Assembly (NCBI RefSeq): GCF_900177345.1
Contig: NZ_FWZT01000013.1
Location: 124,001 to 188,000, forward strand
Direction of reading: 5' to 3'
Source of the DNA: Pseudobacteriovorax antillogorgiicola
GTDB lineage: Bacteria; Bdellovibrionota_B; Oligoflexia; Oligoflexales; Oligoflexaceae
Length of the DNA: 64,000 nucleotides
Of this stretch, positions 1-9,171 are shown one piece after another. The first letter of the stretch is position 1; every line of letters begins with the position of its first letter. The position numbers were made by a program, and so were the translations under genes. The notes under the pieces are model-generated. The model ran no database searches. It worked only from the letters and a program-made list of their open reading frames with translations, and was not told the origin of the DNA.

Positions 1-951
1 GCTATCCGGCTTTCCAGTTTCCCAAAATTTCACTTTACGAAGGTCAGATTCGACTTCAAGTACAGCTTTGAACTCAAACCAATGGTTATCGACCTCTGTC
101 AGATCGTAGCTGGCTAAACTTCCCTGGTAATGTCCTGTTGATGGTCCATTAAGATCGATTGAGAAGCTGTGCTCTGCGAATCTTACTTCTAGAGTTCTCT
201 CATCTTCAGTAAGTGACAGACGACGCTTTCTAAAGAAGAATGAAAATTGGTAGCTTTGGCCTTTCACAAGATCAAGCTTCTGGGAGATTCGGATATTTGT
301 GTGCTCGTTTCCTCTATACAGCAAACAATTTTCTGGACCTCCACAGTCGGAATCAAGTTCAACAAACTGCTTTCCAAAAGTAGCTGACGCGGTTTCATAA
401 GCTTGAATTTCTAGTTTTGGATTCAAGCCTCCGCACACTTCTCCATCTTCATAGGAACGTTTGCTTTCCTCAGTCCAGCTGACTCGCCATCCAGGAACTT
501 CACGAGACTCGAATATGTCCCATTTTTGACCAGCATTCAGTGGATTTCTTTCAAAGGATCCATTTCTCACAAGATCATGAGATCCATCTTCAGGGATACT
601 TAGATTGCAAGTCTCGCCGTTATCTTCCATTTCTAGTTCTTCGTCGTCTGTAGGATTAGTTAAATCGTCAGAGCCATCGTTTTCATCTGTAGTCTCTTCG
701 AGATCCTGGTCGTCATCGCTGTCTTCATCTGGCGATGGTGGAACGAAGTCGGAATCATCGACTTCAATTGGGCTTTCATTGAAGTCTGATATCTCGGGCA
801 AAAGATCATTATTACTAGGAGGATTAATCGAAGGTGTCGCATCTGCATCAGCTCCGAGAGGCGCTCGATCGCCGTTAACACCTTTGAAACTCGCACTATT
901 ACAAGAAGTAATGATACCTAGAAGCATTGTGAACATCAGTTTTTGATACAT
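1..951 (-). CDS. Secreted lipoprotein with carbohydrate-binding-like domain (3' end outside window)
   Basis: This open frame runs from an ATG at 951 off the left edge, 317 codons visible without a stop. The N-terminus MYQKLMFTMLLGIITSC is a lipoprotein signal peptide with a lipobox Cys at residue 17. An AGAGGA ribosome site lies about 8 bases upstream. Residues ~30-115 are a very acidic Ser/Asp/Glu/Pro linker. From about residue 120 the pattern VRNGSFE, PGWRVSW, FVELDS, then ISQKLDLVKGQSYQFSFFFR resembles DUF642/galactose-binding-like beta-sandwich modules of secreted proteins. The protein is probably anchored to the outer membrane and displays a ligand-binding domain on a flexible stalk. The fold assignment is pattern-based and the ligand is unknown. 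Confidence 0.75.
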   Translation of the reverse strand, partial: MYQKLMFTMLLGIITSCNSASFKGVNGDRAPLGADADATPSINPPSNNDLLPEISDFNESPIEVDDSDFVPPSPDEDSDDDQDLEETTDENDGSDDLTNPTDDEELEMEDNGETCNLSIPEDGSHDLVRNGSFERNPLNAGQKWDIFESREVPGWRVSWTEESKRSYEDGEVCGGLNPKLEIQAYETASATFGKQFVELDSDCGGPENCLLYRGNEHTNIRISQKLDLVKGQSYQFSFFFRKRRLSLTEDERTLEVRFAEHSFSIDLNGPSTGHYQGSLASYDLTEVDNHWFEFKAVLEVESDLRKVKFWETGKPDS

Positions 952-1140
952 GGATGCGGTCCTCTAAACAGTGTCTGTAATTTATCCACCGGTTTCAGCT
1001 TTAACTAGCAGATGATTCGATTTTGAAATGGTTTTGGATAAATGGACTGCAAGCGACGTTCCATGAAGTTCTTACATCAGGTAGTAATATCAGTTATTTC
1101 GGGAAGTAATGATGGGATCAATGGTATCTGAACGAGCAGC

Positions 1141-2346
1141 TCAAGAGCTAGAATCAGAAATAATTCGCTCTAGGCAAGCTCCAAAAATATCAGTACCACC
1201 GCAGTCCTCTGAGCCATCGGTTGAATCATCCTCTGGCGGAGTGTCATCATCCTCTGGTGGAGTATCATCAGACACTCGTAACGACTCAATCCAGTCTTTA
1301 AGAACTGCAAGGCCCGCACTATCGGGCCGACTTGTCCCAAAGGCAGGCATCCTGCGTCCATCGGTCAGATTCATTCTCAGCCATATCATACTTGAATCAA
1401 CCGAGCCGGCTTTGATGAGTGCTGGTTCTTCGACGCCAAGACTTCCAAATTGTGGTGGAGCCCCGATGAGGCTATCACTTGCAACTTGCCAAGATAAGTC
1501 AAATGAAAATGAACCATCATGGCAAGAGGAACAGTTGACATGAAGCATAGCTCTAGCTTTGTCTTCTAGAGAAGCTGACTGGTGGTCCAGAGCTGGAAAA
1601 CCTTGAAGGTTCTCACTGTTTTTGTAGCCCGTAAGTTGCTGGCGAGCGCTGAGTTCATCCATGAACTCATTAGGGATGCCATCAAAACTAATCATCTGCT
1701 TGCTAGTGATTCCTAGAACAGGATTTTCAGACCTATGGCAACGGGCGCAATCTTCTGGCCCAGGTACCAACCAAGTTTTACCATCAGCAAGTTCTATGGT
1801 TTTAGCTTCACTTATCAGGGCAGCATCGGTTTGATGTTCGTTCCATATATACACGAGAGCTTGCCAACCTTGGTTCCTGTGCACGTAAAGTCGACTCTCC
1901 AAGAACCGATTTGTTCCCGGATCGACAAAATGCTTCATAAGAACCGACCCACGAGGAAACGACCAAGGACTTTCACTTTTAAAGGCAACAGTTTCATCAT
2001 TTGGTACAAAGACCCATCGAACCTTTTCTAAGCCATCCGACCACAAAGGAAGGTTAACTTGATAGTCGTAGACTTGTTTTCCATGAGTCAGAGGTTTCGT
2101 AGGAACAAAGAATCCAAACTTCTTCAAGGATACGGGTGGAACCCACTGTGAATCGAGCCAACTCGGAACGATATCGGAATCGTTCGGTAGCTTCTCTGGA
2201 GCTTCCACAGGAACTTTATTTTTTGGCTGCGAATCTTGGTTTTCTCCACTAACTGTTCCACTGGCATCTGACTTATCAGACTCGCCCTGGCAAGCTAGCA
2301 AGAAGAAGTTTGTGAGTAGTATGGCTGAAATCAATCTTATATTCAT
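1141..2346 (-). CDS. Lipoprotein with two CxxCH haem-binding motifs (cytochrome c-like)
   Basis: A 401-residue protein with a lipoprotein signal (lipobox LLAC, Cys19). It has an acidic/Pro linker, a conserved body with LPLWSDGLEKVRWVFVP and an SPWSFPRGSVLMKHF stretch, then two haem c motifs, CARCH (200-204) and CSSCH (272-276). This architecture fits the uncharacterised dihaem-cytochrome-like proteins of marine bacteria, in which CxxCH motifs sit in a beta-rich domain. The C-terminus carries a short acidic repeat (DDTPPED twice) and two more Cys. It probably binds haem in the periplasm; a redox partner is not evident. It is monocistronic, with 189 bases to the upstream gene. The haem motifs are seen directly; the role is inferred. 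Confidence 0.7.
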   Translation of the reverse strand: MNIRLISAILLTNFFLLACQGESDKSDASGTVSGENQDSQPKNKVPVEAPEKLPNDSDIVPSWLDSQWVPPVSLKKFGFFVPTKPLTHGKQVYDYQVNLPLWSDGLEKVRWVFVPNDETVAFKSESPWSFPRGSVLMKHFVDPGTNRFLESRLYVHRNQGWQALVYIWNEHQTDAALISEAKTIELADGKTWLVPGPEDCARCHRSENPVLGITSKQMISFDGIPNEFMDELSARQQLTGYKNSENLQGFPALDHQSASLEDKARAMLHVNCSSCHDGSFSFDLSWQVASDSLIGAPPQFGSLGVEEPALIKAGSVDSSMIWLRMNLTDGRRMPAFGTSRPDSAGLAVLKDWIESLRVSDDTPPEDDDTPPEDDSTDGSEDCGGTDIFGACLERIISDSSS

Positions 2347-2671
2347 CGGCTCAGTCTTTTCAATTCAATTACTTTCACTGTGTTTTTGCAACCAGCGTGC
2401 CGCCCGTAAATATCTAGAATCACGGAGAATTGCTATCACGCCAACGTTTATTTCACCGACAAAGTTTCAGCTCGAGAAGATAATTATCAGATTTTGTTGC
2501 ATTTTAAGGGAAGTCAAAAAGCGATGAAGAAAGTGCGATTACAAATGAGCATTTGAATGCTAAGTTACCGAATTAAAGATACCTTTTAAGTAAAGATGAG
2601 AACGGTGAGTAAACTTTGATGCACGTTGCAACCTGGTTCATCATCCGCTCTCGCCCAATGGCAATCGAATC
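2347..2671. other. Intergenic region, no gene recognised
   Basis: About 325 bases between the cytochrome-like gene and the polyamine operon. It is AT-rich and must hold the promoter of the minus-strand gene starting at 2346. I see no convincing ORF, RNA gene or strong terminator hairpin. Confidence 0.5.
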
Positions 2672-3829
2672 CTAGCTTAGCCGATCCTTAAAGGTTTCAT
2701 ATGGGAACTCTTTCACTGTTTTGTAGTTCCCATCCTGATCAATCAAAGTGATCGCTGGTAGCTGAACTCCATTAAAGTTGCTGGTCTTGACGATTGTATA
2801 GTGACTCATATCTAAAATGGATAGGCGATCTCCGACCTCTAGAGGCTCATCAAAAGAATATTCACCAAGTACATCTCCTGCGAGGCAGGTTAATCCCCCT
2901 AAAAGGTAATTGTACTTTTTCTCACCTGGCTTCGCACCACCGATGATTTCTGGTCGATAAGGCATTTCCAGTACGTCTGGCATGTGAGCAGTTGCGCTAC
3001 AATCCAAAATTGCGATTTTACCGTCATTATCGATGATATCGAGCACCGTGGTCACCAAGTTACCTGTTCGAATCGCGATAGCTTCTCCAGGCTCCAAATA
3101 AACATCAACATTGTAGGTGTCTCGTACATGTTTGATCAGCCGAATCAAGCGGTCTCGGTCGTAGCCAGGGCGAGTGATGTGATGCCCACCTCCAAAGTTC
3201 ACCCACTTCACTTTCTCAAGAAGCATCTTAAAATTTCGTTCGACTACAGCCAGAGTGCGCTCTAGGGCATCCGAACCAAGCTCGCAAAGGGTATGAAAAT
3301 GCAACCCTTCAATGCCATCCAGATCTGCATTTGCGATTTCTTCTCCACGTACACCAAGACGCGATCTCGGAGCGCAGGGATCATAGAGAGCAACCTCGAC
3401 TTCACGATGCTCAGGATTGATTCGTAAACCGCAGGAAACCTTACCCTTCACCTTCGATTTGTATCTTTGCCACTGGGGCAAGGAGTTGAATACGATGTGG
3501 TCGCTAAACTTTAGGGCAGCGTCTAGATCAGAGTCGCTATAAGCTGGGGCGTAGGAATGCACTTCTTTGCCGAGCTCCTCACGGGCTAGTTGCGCTTCAT
3601 GGGGCGAACTAGCAGTCGCACCTGATAAGTACTTAGCAACTAGGGGAAATGTCGACCATGTCGCAAAGCCTTTAAGAGCAAGCAAAATCTTGCAACCCGC
3701 CCGCTCTTGGACATCTTTAAGAATTTTCAGGTTGTCTTCCAACAAGCCGAGGTCAACAACCCACGAAGGGCTCACGGCCACCTTCGCAGGATCGATTCGG
3801 TGAAGAGGACTAAAATAGTCATCAGTCAA
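2672..3829 (-). CDS. nspC: Carboxynorspermidine/carboxyspermidine decarboxylase
   Basis: A 385-residue PLP-dependent fold-III decarboxylase of the alanine-racemase/ornithine-decarboxylase superfamily. The PLP lysine is in LLALKGFATWS (Lys53), and WVNFGGGHH and YLEPGEA are the phosphate-binding and barrel motifs. The length and N-terminal SPSWVVDLGLLEDNL match NspC. It removes CO2 from carboxy(nor)spermidine to give norspermidine or spermidine. Translation probably starts at a TTG at 3829, preceded by GGAG, and the start overlaps the end of the upstream dehydrogenase by 8 bases. The two genes therefore form a coupled operon for the aspartate-semialdehyde route to triamines. Which triamine is made cannot be read from sequence. 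Confidence 0.92.
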   Translation of the reverse strand: MTDDYFSPLHRIDPAKVAVSPSWVVDLGLLEDNLKILKDVQERAGCKILLALKGFATWSTFPLVAKYLSGATASSPHEAQLAREELGKEVHSYAPAYSDSDLDAALKFSDHIVFNSLPQWQRYKSKVKGKVSCGLRINPEHREVEVALYDPCAPRSRLGVRGEEIANADLDGIEGLHFHTLCELGSDALERTLAVVERNFKMLLEKVKWVNFGGGHHITRPGYDRDRLIRLIKHVRDTYNVDVYLEPGEAIAIRTGNLVTTVLDIIDNDGKIAILDCSATAHMPDVLEMPYRPEIIGGAKPGEKKYNYLLGGLTCLAGDVLGEYSFDEPLEVGDRLSILDMSHYTIVKTSNFNGVQLPAITLIDQDGNYKTVKEFPYETFKDRLS

Positions 3830-5018
3830 CGGGTAGCTCCTTCACATGCCATGGCAAGCCGTACTTTGCAAGCTGCTCCAAAAATGGATCAGGATCCATT
3901 TGCTCCATATGCACGACACCTTTTTGATCCCATTTTTTCTGAAGCATCATCATCGCCCCAATCATTGCTGGAACGCCGGTGGTGTAACTTACTGCTTGAG
4001 ATCGAACCTCTCGATAGCACTCTTCATGGTCGCAAACGTTATAGATGAAGATCTTCTTTTTCTTGCCGTCTTTCATACCTTCGATAATACATCCGATAGA
4101 CGTCTTACCTTTATATCCTTCAGCCAGACTGCCGGGATCAGGAAGCAGGCACTTGAGGAACTCCATAGGAACTACTTTGGTGCCTTTGTAATCGACTTCG
4201 TCGATTCTAGTCATTCCAACATTGGCAAGCACTGTCATGTGCTTGATATACTCCTCACCAAAGGTCATCCAAAAGCGGATGCGCTTCAGGCCTTTGAGAT
4301 GTAAAACAAGAGACTCAAGCTCTTCGTGATAGAGCAAATATGCCTTGCGATCACCAACTTCAGGAAAGTCAAAGGTCTGTGATATCTCTAGGGGATCGGT
4401 TTCTACCCACTTGCCATCTTCCCAATACTTTCCTCTTTGCGTCACCTCTCTAAGATTGATCTCTGGATTGAAGTTTGTCGCAAAAGCTTTACCGTGATCA
4501 CCAGCATTACAATCTACAATATCGACATAGTGAATCTCGTCAAAATGATGCTTTTGAGCGTAGGCACAGAAAACATTGGTCACACCTGGATCGAAACCAG
4601 AGCCCATCAGCGCCATCAAATTGGCATCTTTATAGCGGTCTTGGTAAGCCCATTGCCATTTGTATTCAAACTTTGCTTCGTCTCGTGGCTCGTAGTTGGC
4701 CGTATCCATGTAATCGATCCCTGCTGCCAAACAGGCGTCCATAAGCGGTAAGTCTTGGTATGGGAGTGCTACATTAATCACAAGAACAGGCTTAAGATCC
4801 TTGAGATATTGCGTCGTTGCCTCGACGTCATCGGCATCCAGGGTCGCGACATCAATGTCAACACCACGCAGCTCCTTCACCGACTGTTGGATCTTCTTGC
4901 ATTTCTCTAAGGTCCTGCTAGCCAGTGTTATGTGGGTGAAAACATCCGAAGCCTGTGCGCACTTGTGAGTGACCACACCGCCGACGCCACCAGCGCCTAT
5001 TATTAATACTTTGCTCAT
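3822..5018 (-). CDS. Carboxynorspermidine synthase (saccharopine-dehydrogenase-like)
   Basis: A 398-residue NAD(P)H-dependent reductase of the saccharopine dehydrogenase family. The N-terminal Rossmann motif is VLIIGAGGVGGVV (residues 4-16). GSGFDPGVTNVFCAYA and the downstream catalytic domain are typical of the carboxynorspermidine synthase branch. It condenses aspartate semialdehyde with a diamine (putrescine or diaminopropane) to carboxyspermidine or carboxynorspermidine, the substrate of the decarboxylase encoded just downstream. GGAG lies 7 bases before the ATG. The 8-base overlap with nspC indicates translational coupling. The pair is a known alternative to the S-adenosylmethionine-dependent SpeD/SpeE route. 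Confidence 0.9.
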   Translation of the reverse strand: MSKVLIIGAGGVGGVVTHKCAQASDVFTHITLASRTLEKCKKIQQSVKELRGVDIDVATLDADDVEATTQYLKDLKPVLVINVALPYQDLPLMDACLAAGIDYMDTANYEPRDEAKFEYKWQWAYQDRYKDANLMALMGSGFDPGVTNVFCAYAQKHHFDEIHYVDIVDCNAGDHGKAFATNFNPEINLREVTQRGKYWEDGKWVETDPLEISQTFDFPEVGDRKAYLLYHEELESLVLHLKGLKRIRFWMTFGEEYIKHMTVLANVGMTRIDEVDYKGTKVVPMEFLKCLLPDPGSLAEGYKGKTSIGCIIEGMKDGKKKKIFIYNVCDHEECYREVRSQAVSYTTGVPAMIGAMMMLQKKWDQKGVVHMEQMDPDPFLEQLAKYGLPWHVKELPVD

Positions 5019-5131
5019 CCCAAGTCTCCGATAAATGAGTCGAAATAAATCACCTTGAATAACAACAGAAAAATGAATTTAGCAACAGCTTTTTCTGATT
5101 TCAACCTGTCTAGCCGGCTTTCCGTACAGTC

Positions 5132-6394
5132 CTAGTCCCAGGAGATAAAGAGATTGGTTTTGTTGCTGTAGACTTCCCCAGCCATATCCTGCACTTCAGT
5201 GCTCACAGTCGCGACCAATTCTTCTCCAGGTTCAATCGTGCCTAATTTTATGGGCTTTGTTGAAAATAGCCATGCTTCGCCATGATCTTCCGCCTTATTG
5301 ATAACAGACTGATCGAAGGCAAGTGGCTCCTGGCCATCAAGTGAGACCTGGATTTTTAGGCTGTCTGGCTGCCAAGCAAAAGCTGGAAAAGCGGCCAGAC
5401 CTTCCACCAATTCTTCGGCGTATTTAGCTGTGCGCACCCGGTCCCCCGAAAGCTCGGAGAGAACCTCTAAGGCCTGAGCCCCTGCATTACCCAACCGTAC
5501 ACTTGCAAACTCCAAACCGGGGATCACTTGTTTGAAGAGATCAAGCTCCTCTAGACTTGCCAGAAAAGGCTCTTCACCTGGTGCATTCACCAGACCATCA
5601 GATAGCAAGATAGCGGCTTTGCGTCCGCCTTTATCAAGCAGTAGATTTTGCCCCGCCATGAACGCCGCAGAGTAGTTGCTAGCAAATCCCACAGGCTCCG
5701 AAAGATCTGCTTCACCAGATAGACCTCCGGGATTTTCTCGCCCTGTGGGAATCAAGGGGCTATTGATAAGATAGCGACACGTATTCGATGCCTTGATTGC
5801 CTGCTTGAAGCCCTGAATGCCTACAAAATCGATCACAAAATCGCTAACGACACTATCAGCAAATGGAATCATCGCAATCCGAATATCAACATCAGCCTCA
5901 GCTTGTTCCTCAAGCTTCCTGACCATTCGATCGATCGCTTTAAGCCTATGGCAAGAACCATGATGAAGAGGGTCGTACCCAGGTTTCAAGTCACAATGAT
6001 CCTCACCCAAATGAATTCCCATACTTTCACTGAAATCTACGAGGAATAAAACATATACTGTGTGGTCTACCTCTGAACAAAATCGCCCCTCCATATCCAC
6101 AACCAGCCTTGCCTCCTGACCAGGAGCATATTGCTCTTGGTCTTGCATATTAATCTGAAAATCCAAATCATCTTGATCACAATCAAACGCTGATCTTGAT
6201 TGCGCATCGAAGAATTGTTCCACACCAAAGGGCAAGTCTTGGGGCTGTTCGCCGGTTCCGTCATCGGAATTTTCTTCGCTATCTATTGGCGAGGTAATAG
6301 GGTCTTCTTGATTACTAAAGCGAGCAACTCTAAGAACATTCGAACACGATGTGATATAACTGCAAATAAGCAGCATGAGGCCGTAGCGTATCAC
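5132..6394 (-). CDS. Lipoprotein with von Willebrand factor A domain
   Basis: A 420-residue protein starting at GTG (6394) with a strong GGAGGGG site just upstream. The lipobox ITSC (Cys17) predicts an acylated periplasmic or surface protein. An acidic linker (~30-60) leads to a VWA domain beginning near residue 113. Its MIDAS motif DFSES (D120, S122, S124) is complete and is followed by the metal-site region ILLSDGLVN. Such domains bind proteins through a divalent metal. The C-terminal ~100 residues are beta-rich and end with NKTNLFISWD. No protease or other effector domain is seen. It is transcribed alone; function beyond metal-dependent adhesion is unknown. Confidence 0.8.
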   Translation of the reverse strand: MIRYGLMLLICSYITSCSNVLRVARFSNQEDPITSPIDSEENSDDGTGEQPQDLPFGVEQFFDAQSRSAFDCDQDDLDFQINMQDQEQYAPGQEARLVVDMEGRFCSEVDHTVYVLFLVDFSESMGIHLGEDHCDLKPGYDPLHHGSCHRLKAIDRMVRKLEEQAEADVDIRIAMIPFADSVVSDFVIDFVGIQGFKQAIKASNTCRYLINSPLIPTGRENPGGLSGEADLSEPVGFASNYSAAFMAGQNLLLDKGGRKAAILLSDGLVNAPGEEPFLASLEELDLFKQVIPGLEFASVRLGNAGAQALEVLSELSGDRVRTAKYAEELVEGLAAFPAFAWQPDSLKIQVSLDGQEPLAFDQSVINKAEDHGEAWLFSTKPIKLGTIEPGEELVATVSTEVQDMAGEVYSNKTNLFISWD

Positions 6395-6635
6395 CTTGGG
6401 TCCCCTCCCGTGATTTTAAATTTTGCACGTCAACTATACTTGACACGAGGGTGTTCGCACTGAGGGATAGCCACCTAAACCAGCATGGAATTCTACTCAC
6501 GATTGCCGATACTTACTTGGGGTCATTTTTCCTAGTAAAAGCGATGCAGGGATGATTGCCCCTAGAATTTATTCTCAATCACTGTCGTAGTCAGCTGATA
6601 TCAAAGTACAATAGACGCCACAGGAATTTGATGCC

Positions 6636-6800
6636 ATGGGTGGCTCATTGCTTAAGAAGGCAAGAGGCTTGAAGGACTACAGTGACGAAGCAGTGTATCC
6701 TTTCAAGAAGATCACACTTCAGCCGTCAATTTACGAAAAAGTAGCGATAGCAAACCCCCTGCTATCGCTACTGCAATTCATGAACGAAAAAATGGGCTAA
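6636..6800 (+). CDS. Candidate 54-residue small protein
   Basis: An ATG at 6636 opens 54 codons ending TAA at 6800 (starts MGGSLLKKARGLKDYSDEAV, ends LQFMNEKMG). AGGA lies about 10 bases upstream. The composition is protein-like, but the frame runs through the perfect hairpin that serves as terminator for the opposing gene, and no family is recognised. It may be chance. Confidence 0.2.
   Translation: MGGSLLKKARGLKDYSDEAVYPFKKITLQPSIYEKVAIANPLLSLLQFMNEKMG
6740..6772 (-). terminator. Rho-independent terminator of the 6809-7744 gene
   Basis: A perfect 13-bp stem (AGTAGCGATAGCA pairing with TGCTATCGCTACT) with a 7-base loop. Read on the minus strand it is followed directly by TTTTTC. It lies 37 bases past the stop of the minus-strand coiled-coil lipoprotein gene. 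Confidence 0.85.
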
Positions 6801-6808
6801 GACTTTTT

Positions 6809-7744
6809 CTACTTCACCGGATGAACAGGATCTTTACCAGCGTTGCCATCTGGCTTAGAACAGGCTTCAATTGCTGCAATGTATGCCGCAAAAAGTTCCT
6901 TCTTAAGGTTATCCATGTTAATCAAACGGAAAGTGATAAAATCTGTTGCTAGCAAGTTTGAAAAGCGAGGAACAAGATCAAGCTTCTCTTGCTGACGCTT
7001 CATCCCTGCCGCATAGCGATCAGATTCCGCTGAACTAACTTCTAGTGTCTCATAGGTGAAAAGCATATCTTCATTTAGATCGCGACGTCGTGCTTCCGTA
7101 GCATCAACTTCGAAGTTTAGGTCTTCTACCTGTCCTTCCAAGCTTTGCTTTTCACGAGTCACTTTAGAAATGGAGAAATCTAAATCCCGAATCTCAGATT
7201 TAAGCTGCAATCGCAGCGCTAGAAGTTCATCACTAGCACCAAGCTGCATGATTGCCGTTTCTACCTTGTCCAGCTGATTTTTCTTTGCAGCCTGCTTAGA
7301 CGATAGGTCGTCGATATCTTCTTGGACAACAGCAATTTCACCTTCGACAATCGCGATGTCCTCACCTAATCTGGCTGTCTCTTGATCGAGTTGGGCAATT
7401 CTCATCTGGAAATCCAAGATTAGAATGTCATTGTCTTTCAGACGTTTGATTTCACGTTCATAGGCAGATCTTAATTCAGCAAGCTCTGATGAAATGGTTT
7501 GCTTCACTTGAAGCTCAACCATATCTTTCTTCGCCTTAAATAAAATAGGACAATTGCTGCGAGTTGGCTCAACGCCCTTGTCGCAAGATGCTACTGTTGC
7601 CGTCGCATCGTCTAAGTACAGCAGCATATTTTCTTGGCCACTGTTACCAGGTGATGCAATATCCATCACTTTAGACGATTCAACTTGAGTTCCACATGCG
7701 CTCAGTACAGCCATTCCCATCAATGAAAACGCTAATCTTTTCAT
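6809..7744 (-). CDS. Coiled-coil lipoprotein of unknown function
   Basis: The start chosen is the ATG at 7744 (MKRLAFSLMGMAVLSAC), because GGGAG lies 8 bases before it; a longer frame begins at 7759. The 311-residue product has a lipobox (LSAC). After a short segment with two Cys (VASCDKG, SNCPILF) it is a long heptad-rich helix from ~75 to ~235, dominated by E, D, L, Q, K (for example ELRSAYEREIKRLKDNDILI). It should form an extended coiled coil in the periplasm. The C-terminal ~60 residues contain one more Cys. Length and coiled-coil content recall envelope-spanning adaptor lipoproteins, but no family is recognised. It is monocistronic, with its own terminator at 6740-6772. Confidence 0.75.
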   Translation of the reverse strand: MKRLAFSLMGMAVLSACGTQVESSKVMDIASPGNSGQENMLLYLDDATATVASCDKGVEPTRSNCPILFKAKKDMVELQVKQTISSELAELRSAYEREIKRLKDNDILILDFQMRIAQLDQETARLGEDIAIVEGEIAVVQEDIDDLSSKQAAKKNQLDKVETAIMQLGASDELLALRLQLKSEIRDLDFSISKVTREKQSLEGQVEDLNFEVDATEARRRDLNEDMLFTYETLEVSSAESDRYAAGMKRQQEKLDLVPRFSNLLATDFITFRLINMDNLKKELFAAYIAAIEACSKPDGNAGKDPVHPVK

Positions 7745-8250
7745 AAAGATCTCCCTCAAAAAATGTGATTTTGAAAACTGGAGATTGTCTAACTTAAAAT
7801 TCAGATTGGTTTCTACAGAAAACTAAAAAACGAACCAAAAGATTATAGAAGATTCAACACTTACGATACTCTCCTTTAGAAGATTTTGGCGACAGGACCG
7901 TTGAAATCGTATCTCGCTTTCTTAGGAACATTTTTTTGGCCAGCCAGTTAAAGGAAAATGAAGAGCCTATAACTTAAGCAATAAAAGTCGCTTTTTTAGG
8001 GATAATTTCCATAAGATACTTCAGCGATTTTGCCAGGTTCATAGTTTATCTGATACTTGCTAGAGAAGTACCACCTTTCTTTAGTGGTTAATTCTGTGCT
8101 GACAATCTTTCCCAAGATAACTTTTCAGAAGGTGCATTGAAAAAAACCTAAAAAGTTCAGTCTTTCCACATTCTCTCAACATTTGCCTACGATAGTGACT
8201 CAAGGAGCTTATTAGCCTAGCTCACAAATCACTGAAAAAACGGAGGTTGT
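7745..8250. other. Intergenic region between divergent genes
   Basis: About 500 AT-rich bases separating the divergently transcribed coiled-coil lipoprotein and the hydroxylase operon, so it holds both promoters. I see no convincing ORF or RNA structure. Confidence 0.5.
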
Positions 8251-9171
8251 ATGCAACAAGAAGACATTCTTAGGGCGGTGATTCCGATTCTAATACTGCT
8301 CATTATTTTGGAAGGAGCCTATTATGGCGTTAAGAGGCGTACGTTTCCTTACAAGGAAGCATTAACCTCTTTAGGTATGTTTCTGATTTACCAACTGGTT
8401 AGCCTTAAGCTTACCAAACCATGGACGCAATCAATCTCTGAGTGGATTTATCAATACAGATTGACTACATTCGACATGACTCAATGGTGGCACTGGATAG
8501 CCCTCTATTTAGGTGTAGAGTTCGCCTACTACTGGATGCATCGATGTAGCCACGAAATTCGCTGGCTGTGGGCTAGTCATAGTGTTCATCACTCGCCCCA
8601 TCATATTACCCTTTCCGGAGCATATCGGCTTTCGATTACCAGCTTCATATCAGGAATGTTTATTTTCTACTTAGGATTACAGATTCTGGGCTTTAGCCCA
8701 AAGGCTGGAGCGATTATGCTAGCGCTAAACTTGCTGTACCAATTTTGGCTTCATACAGAACTCATACCGAGATTAAGTTTCTTAGAAGGAATATTCAATA
8801 CTCCCAGCAATCACCGCGTCCATCACTCTATCGAACCTGAATATATCGATAAGAACTACGGAGGGACCCTTGTTATTTTTGACCGTATTTTTGGCACTTA
8901 CGCAGCGGAGCGTTCCGAAGGTGTAAAAAAGTATGGAGTTATTGGCAAAAATGAAAGTTTTAATCCCATAGTGCTCTTTTTCAGAGAATGGGTTGCCATG
9001 GCACGAGATGTTGGTGGAACTTCATCTTTGAAGGACAAGTGGAAGTTCTGTTTCGGATCACCAGGATGGACTCCTTCTAAAAAAGAGCCAGTTCAATCCA
9101 TTGCAAGTCTTTCAGAGAATGATATACACTCTTTCAGAGAATTTGATCAAAAAGCGGTTGGCTCGAAATGA
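8251..9171 (+). CDS. Membrane fatty acid hydroxylase/sterol desaturase superfamily enzyme
   Basis: A 306-residue integral-membrane di-iron oxygenase-type protein with an excellent CGGAGG site. Histidine motifs are present in the expected order: HRCSH (about 97-101), HSVHH (110-114), a single His in LHTELIPR, and HRVHH (188-192), followed by the family signature FDRIFGTY. Hydrophobic segments lie near 8-25, 40-60, 85-100 and 125-165. Family members hydroxylate or desaturate lipids, carotenoids or sterols at the membrane; the substrate cannot be read here. The stop overlaps the start of the response-regulator gene (ATGA at 9168-9171), so lipid modification and the two-component pair are one transcript. 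Confidence 0.88.
   Translation: MQQEDILRAVIPILILLIILEGAYYGVKRRTFPYKEALTSLGMFLIYQLVSLKLTKPWTQSISEWIYQYRLTTFDMTQWWHWIALYLGVEFAYYWMHRCSHEIRWLWASHSVHHSPHHITLSGAYRLSITSFISGMFIFYLGLQILGFSPKAGAIMLALNLLYQFWLHTELIPRLSFLEGIFNTPSNHRVHHSIEPEYIDKNYGGTLVIFDRIFGTYAAERSEGVKKYGVIGKNESFNPIVLFFREWVAMARDVGGTSSLKDKWKFCFGSPGWTPSKKEPVQSIASLSENDIHSFREFDQKAVGSK

Larger units (their letters stand above)
6395..6808. other. Intergenic region with a terminator and a doubtful small ORF
   Basis: About 410 bases without an established gene. It contains the promoter side of the VWA gene, a strong hairpin (6740-6772) that ends the gene starting at 7744, and a 54-codon plus-strand ORF (6636-6800) listed separately. Confidence 0.5.

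Noticed and set aside
1109-1543. 144-codon plus-strand ORF rich in Ser.
   Set aside because: Antisense to the CxxCH lipoprotein, whose signal peptide and motifs establish the coding strand.
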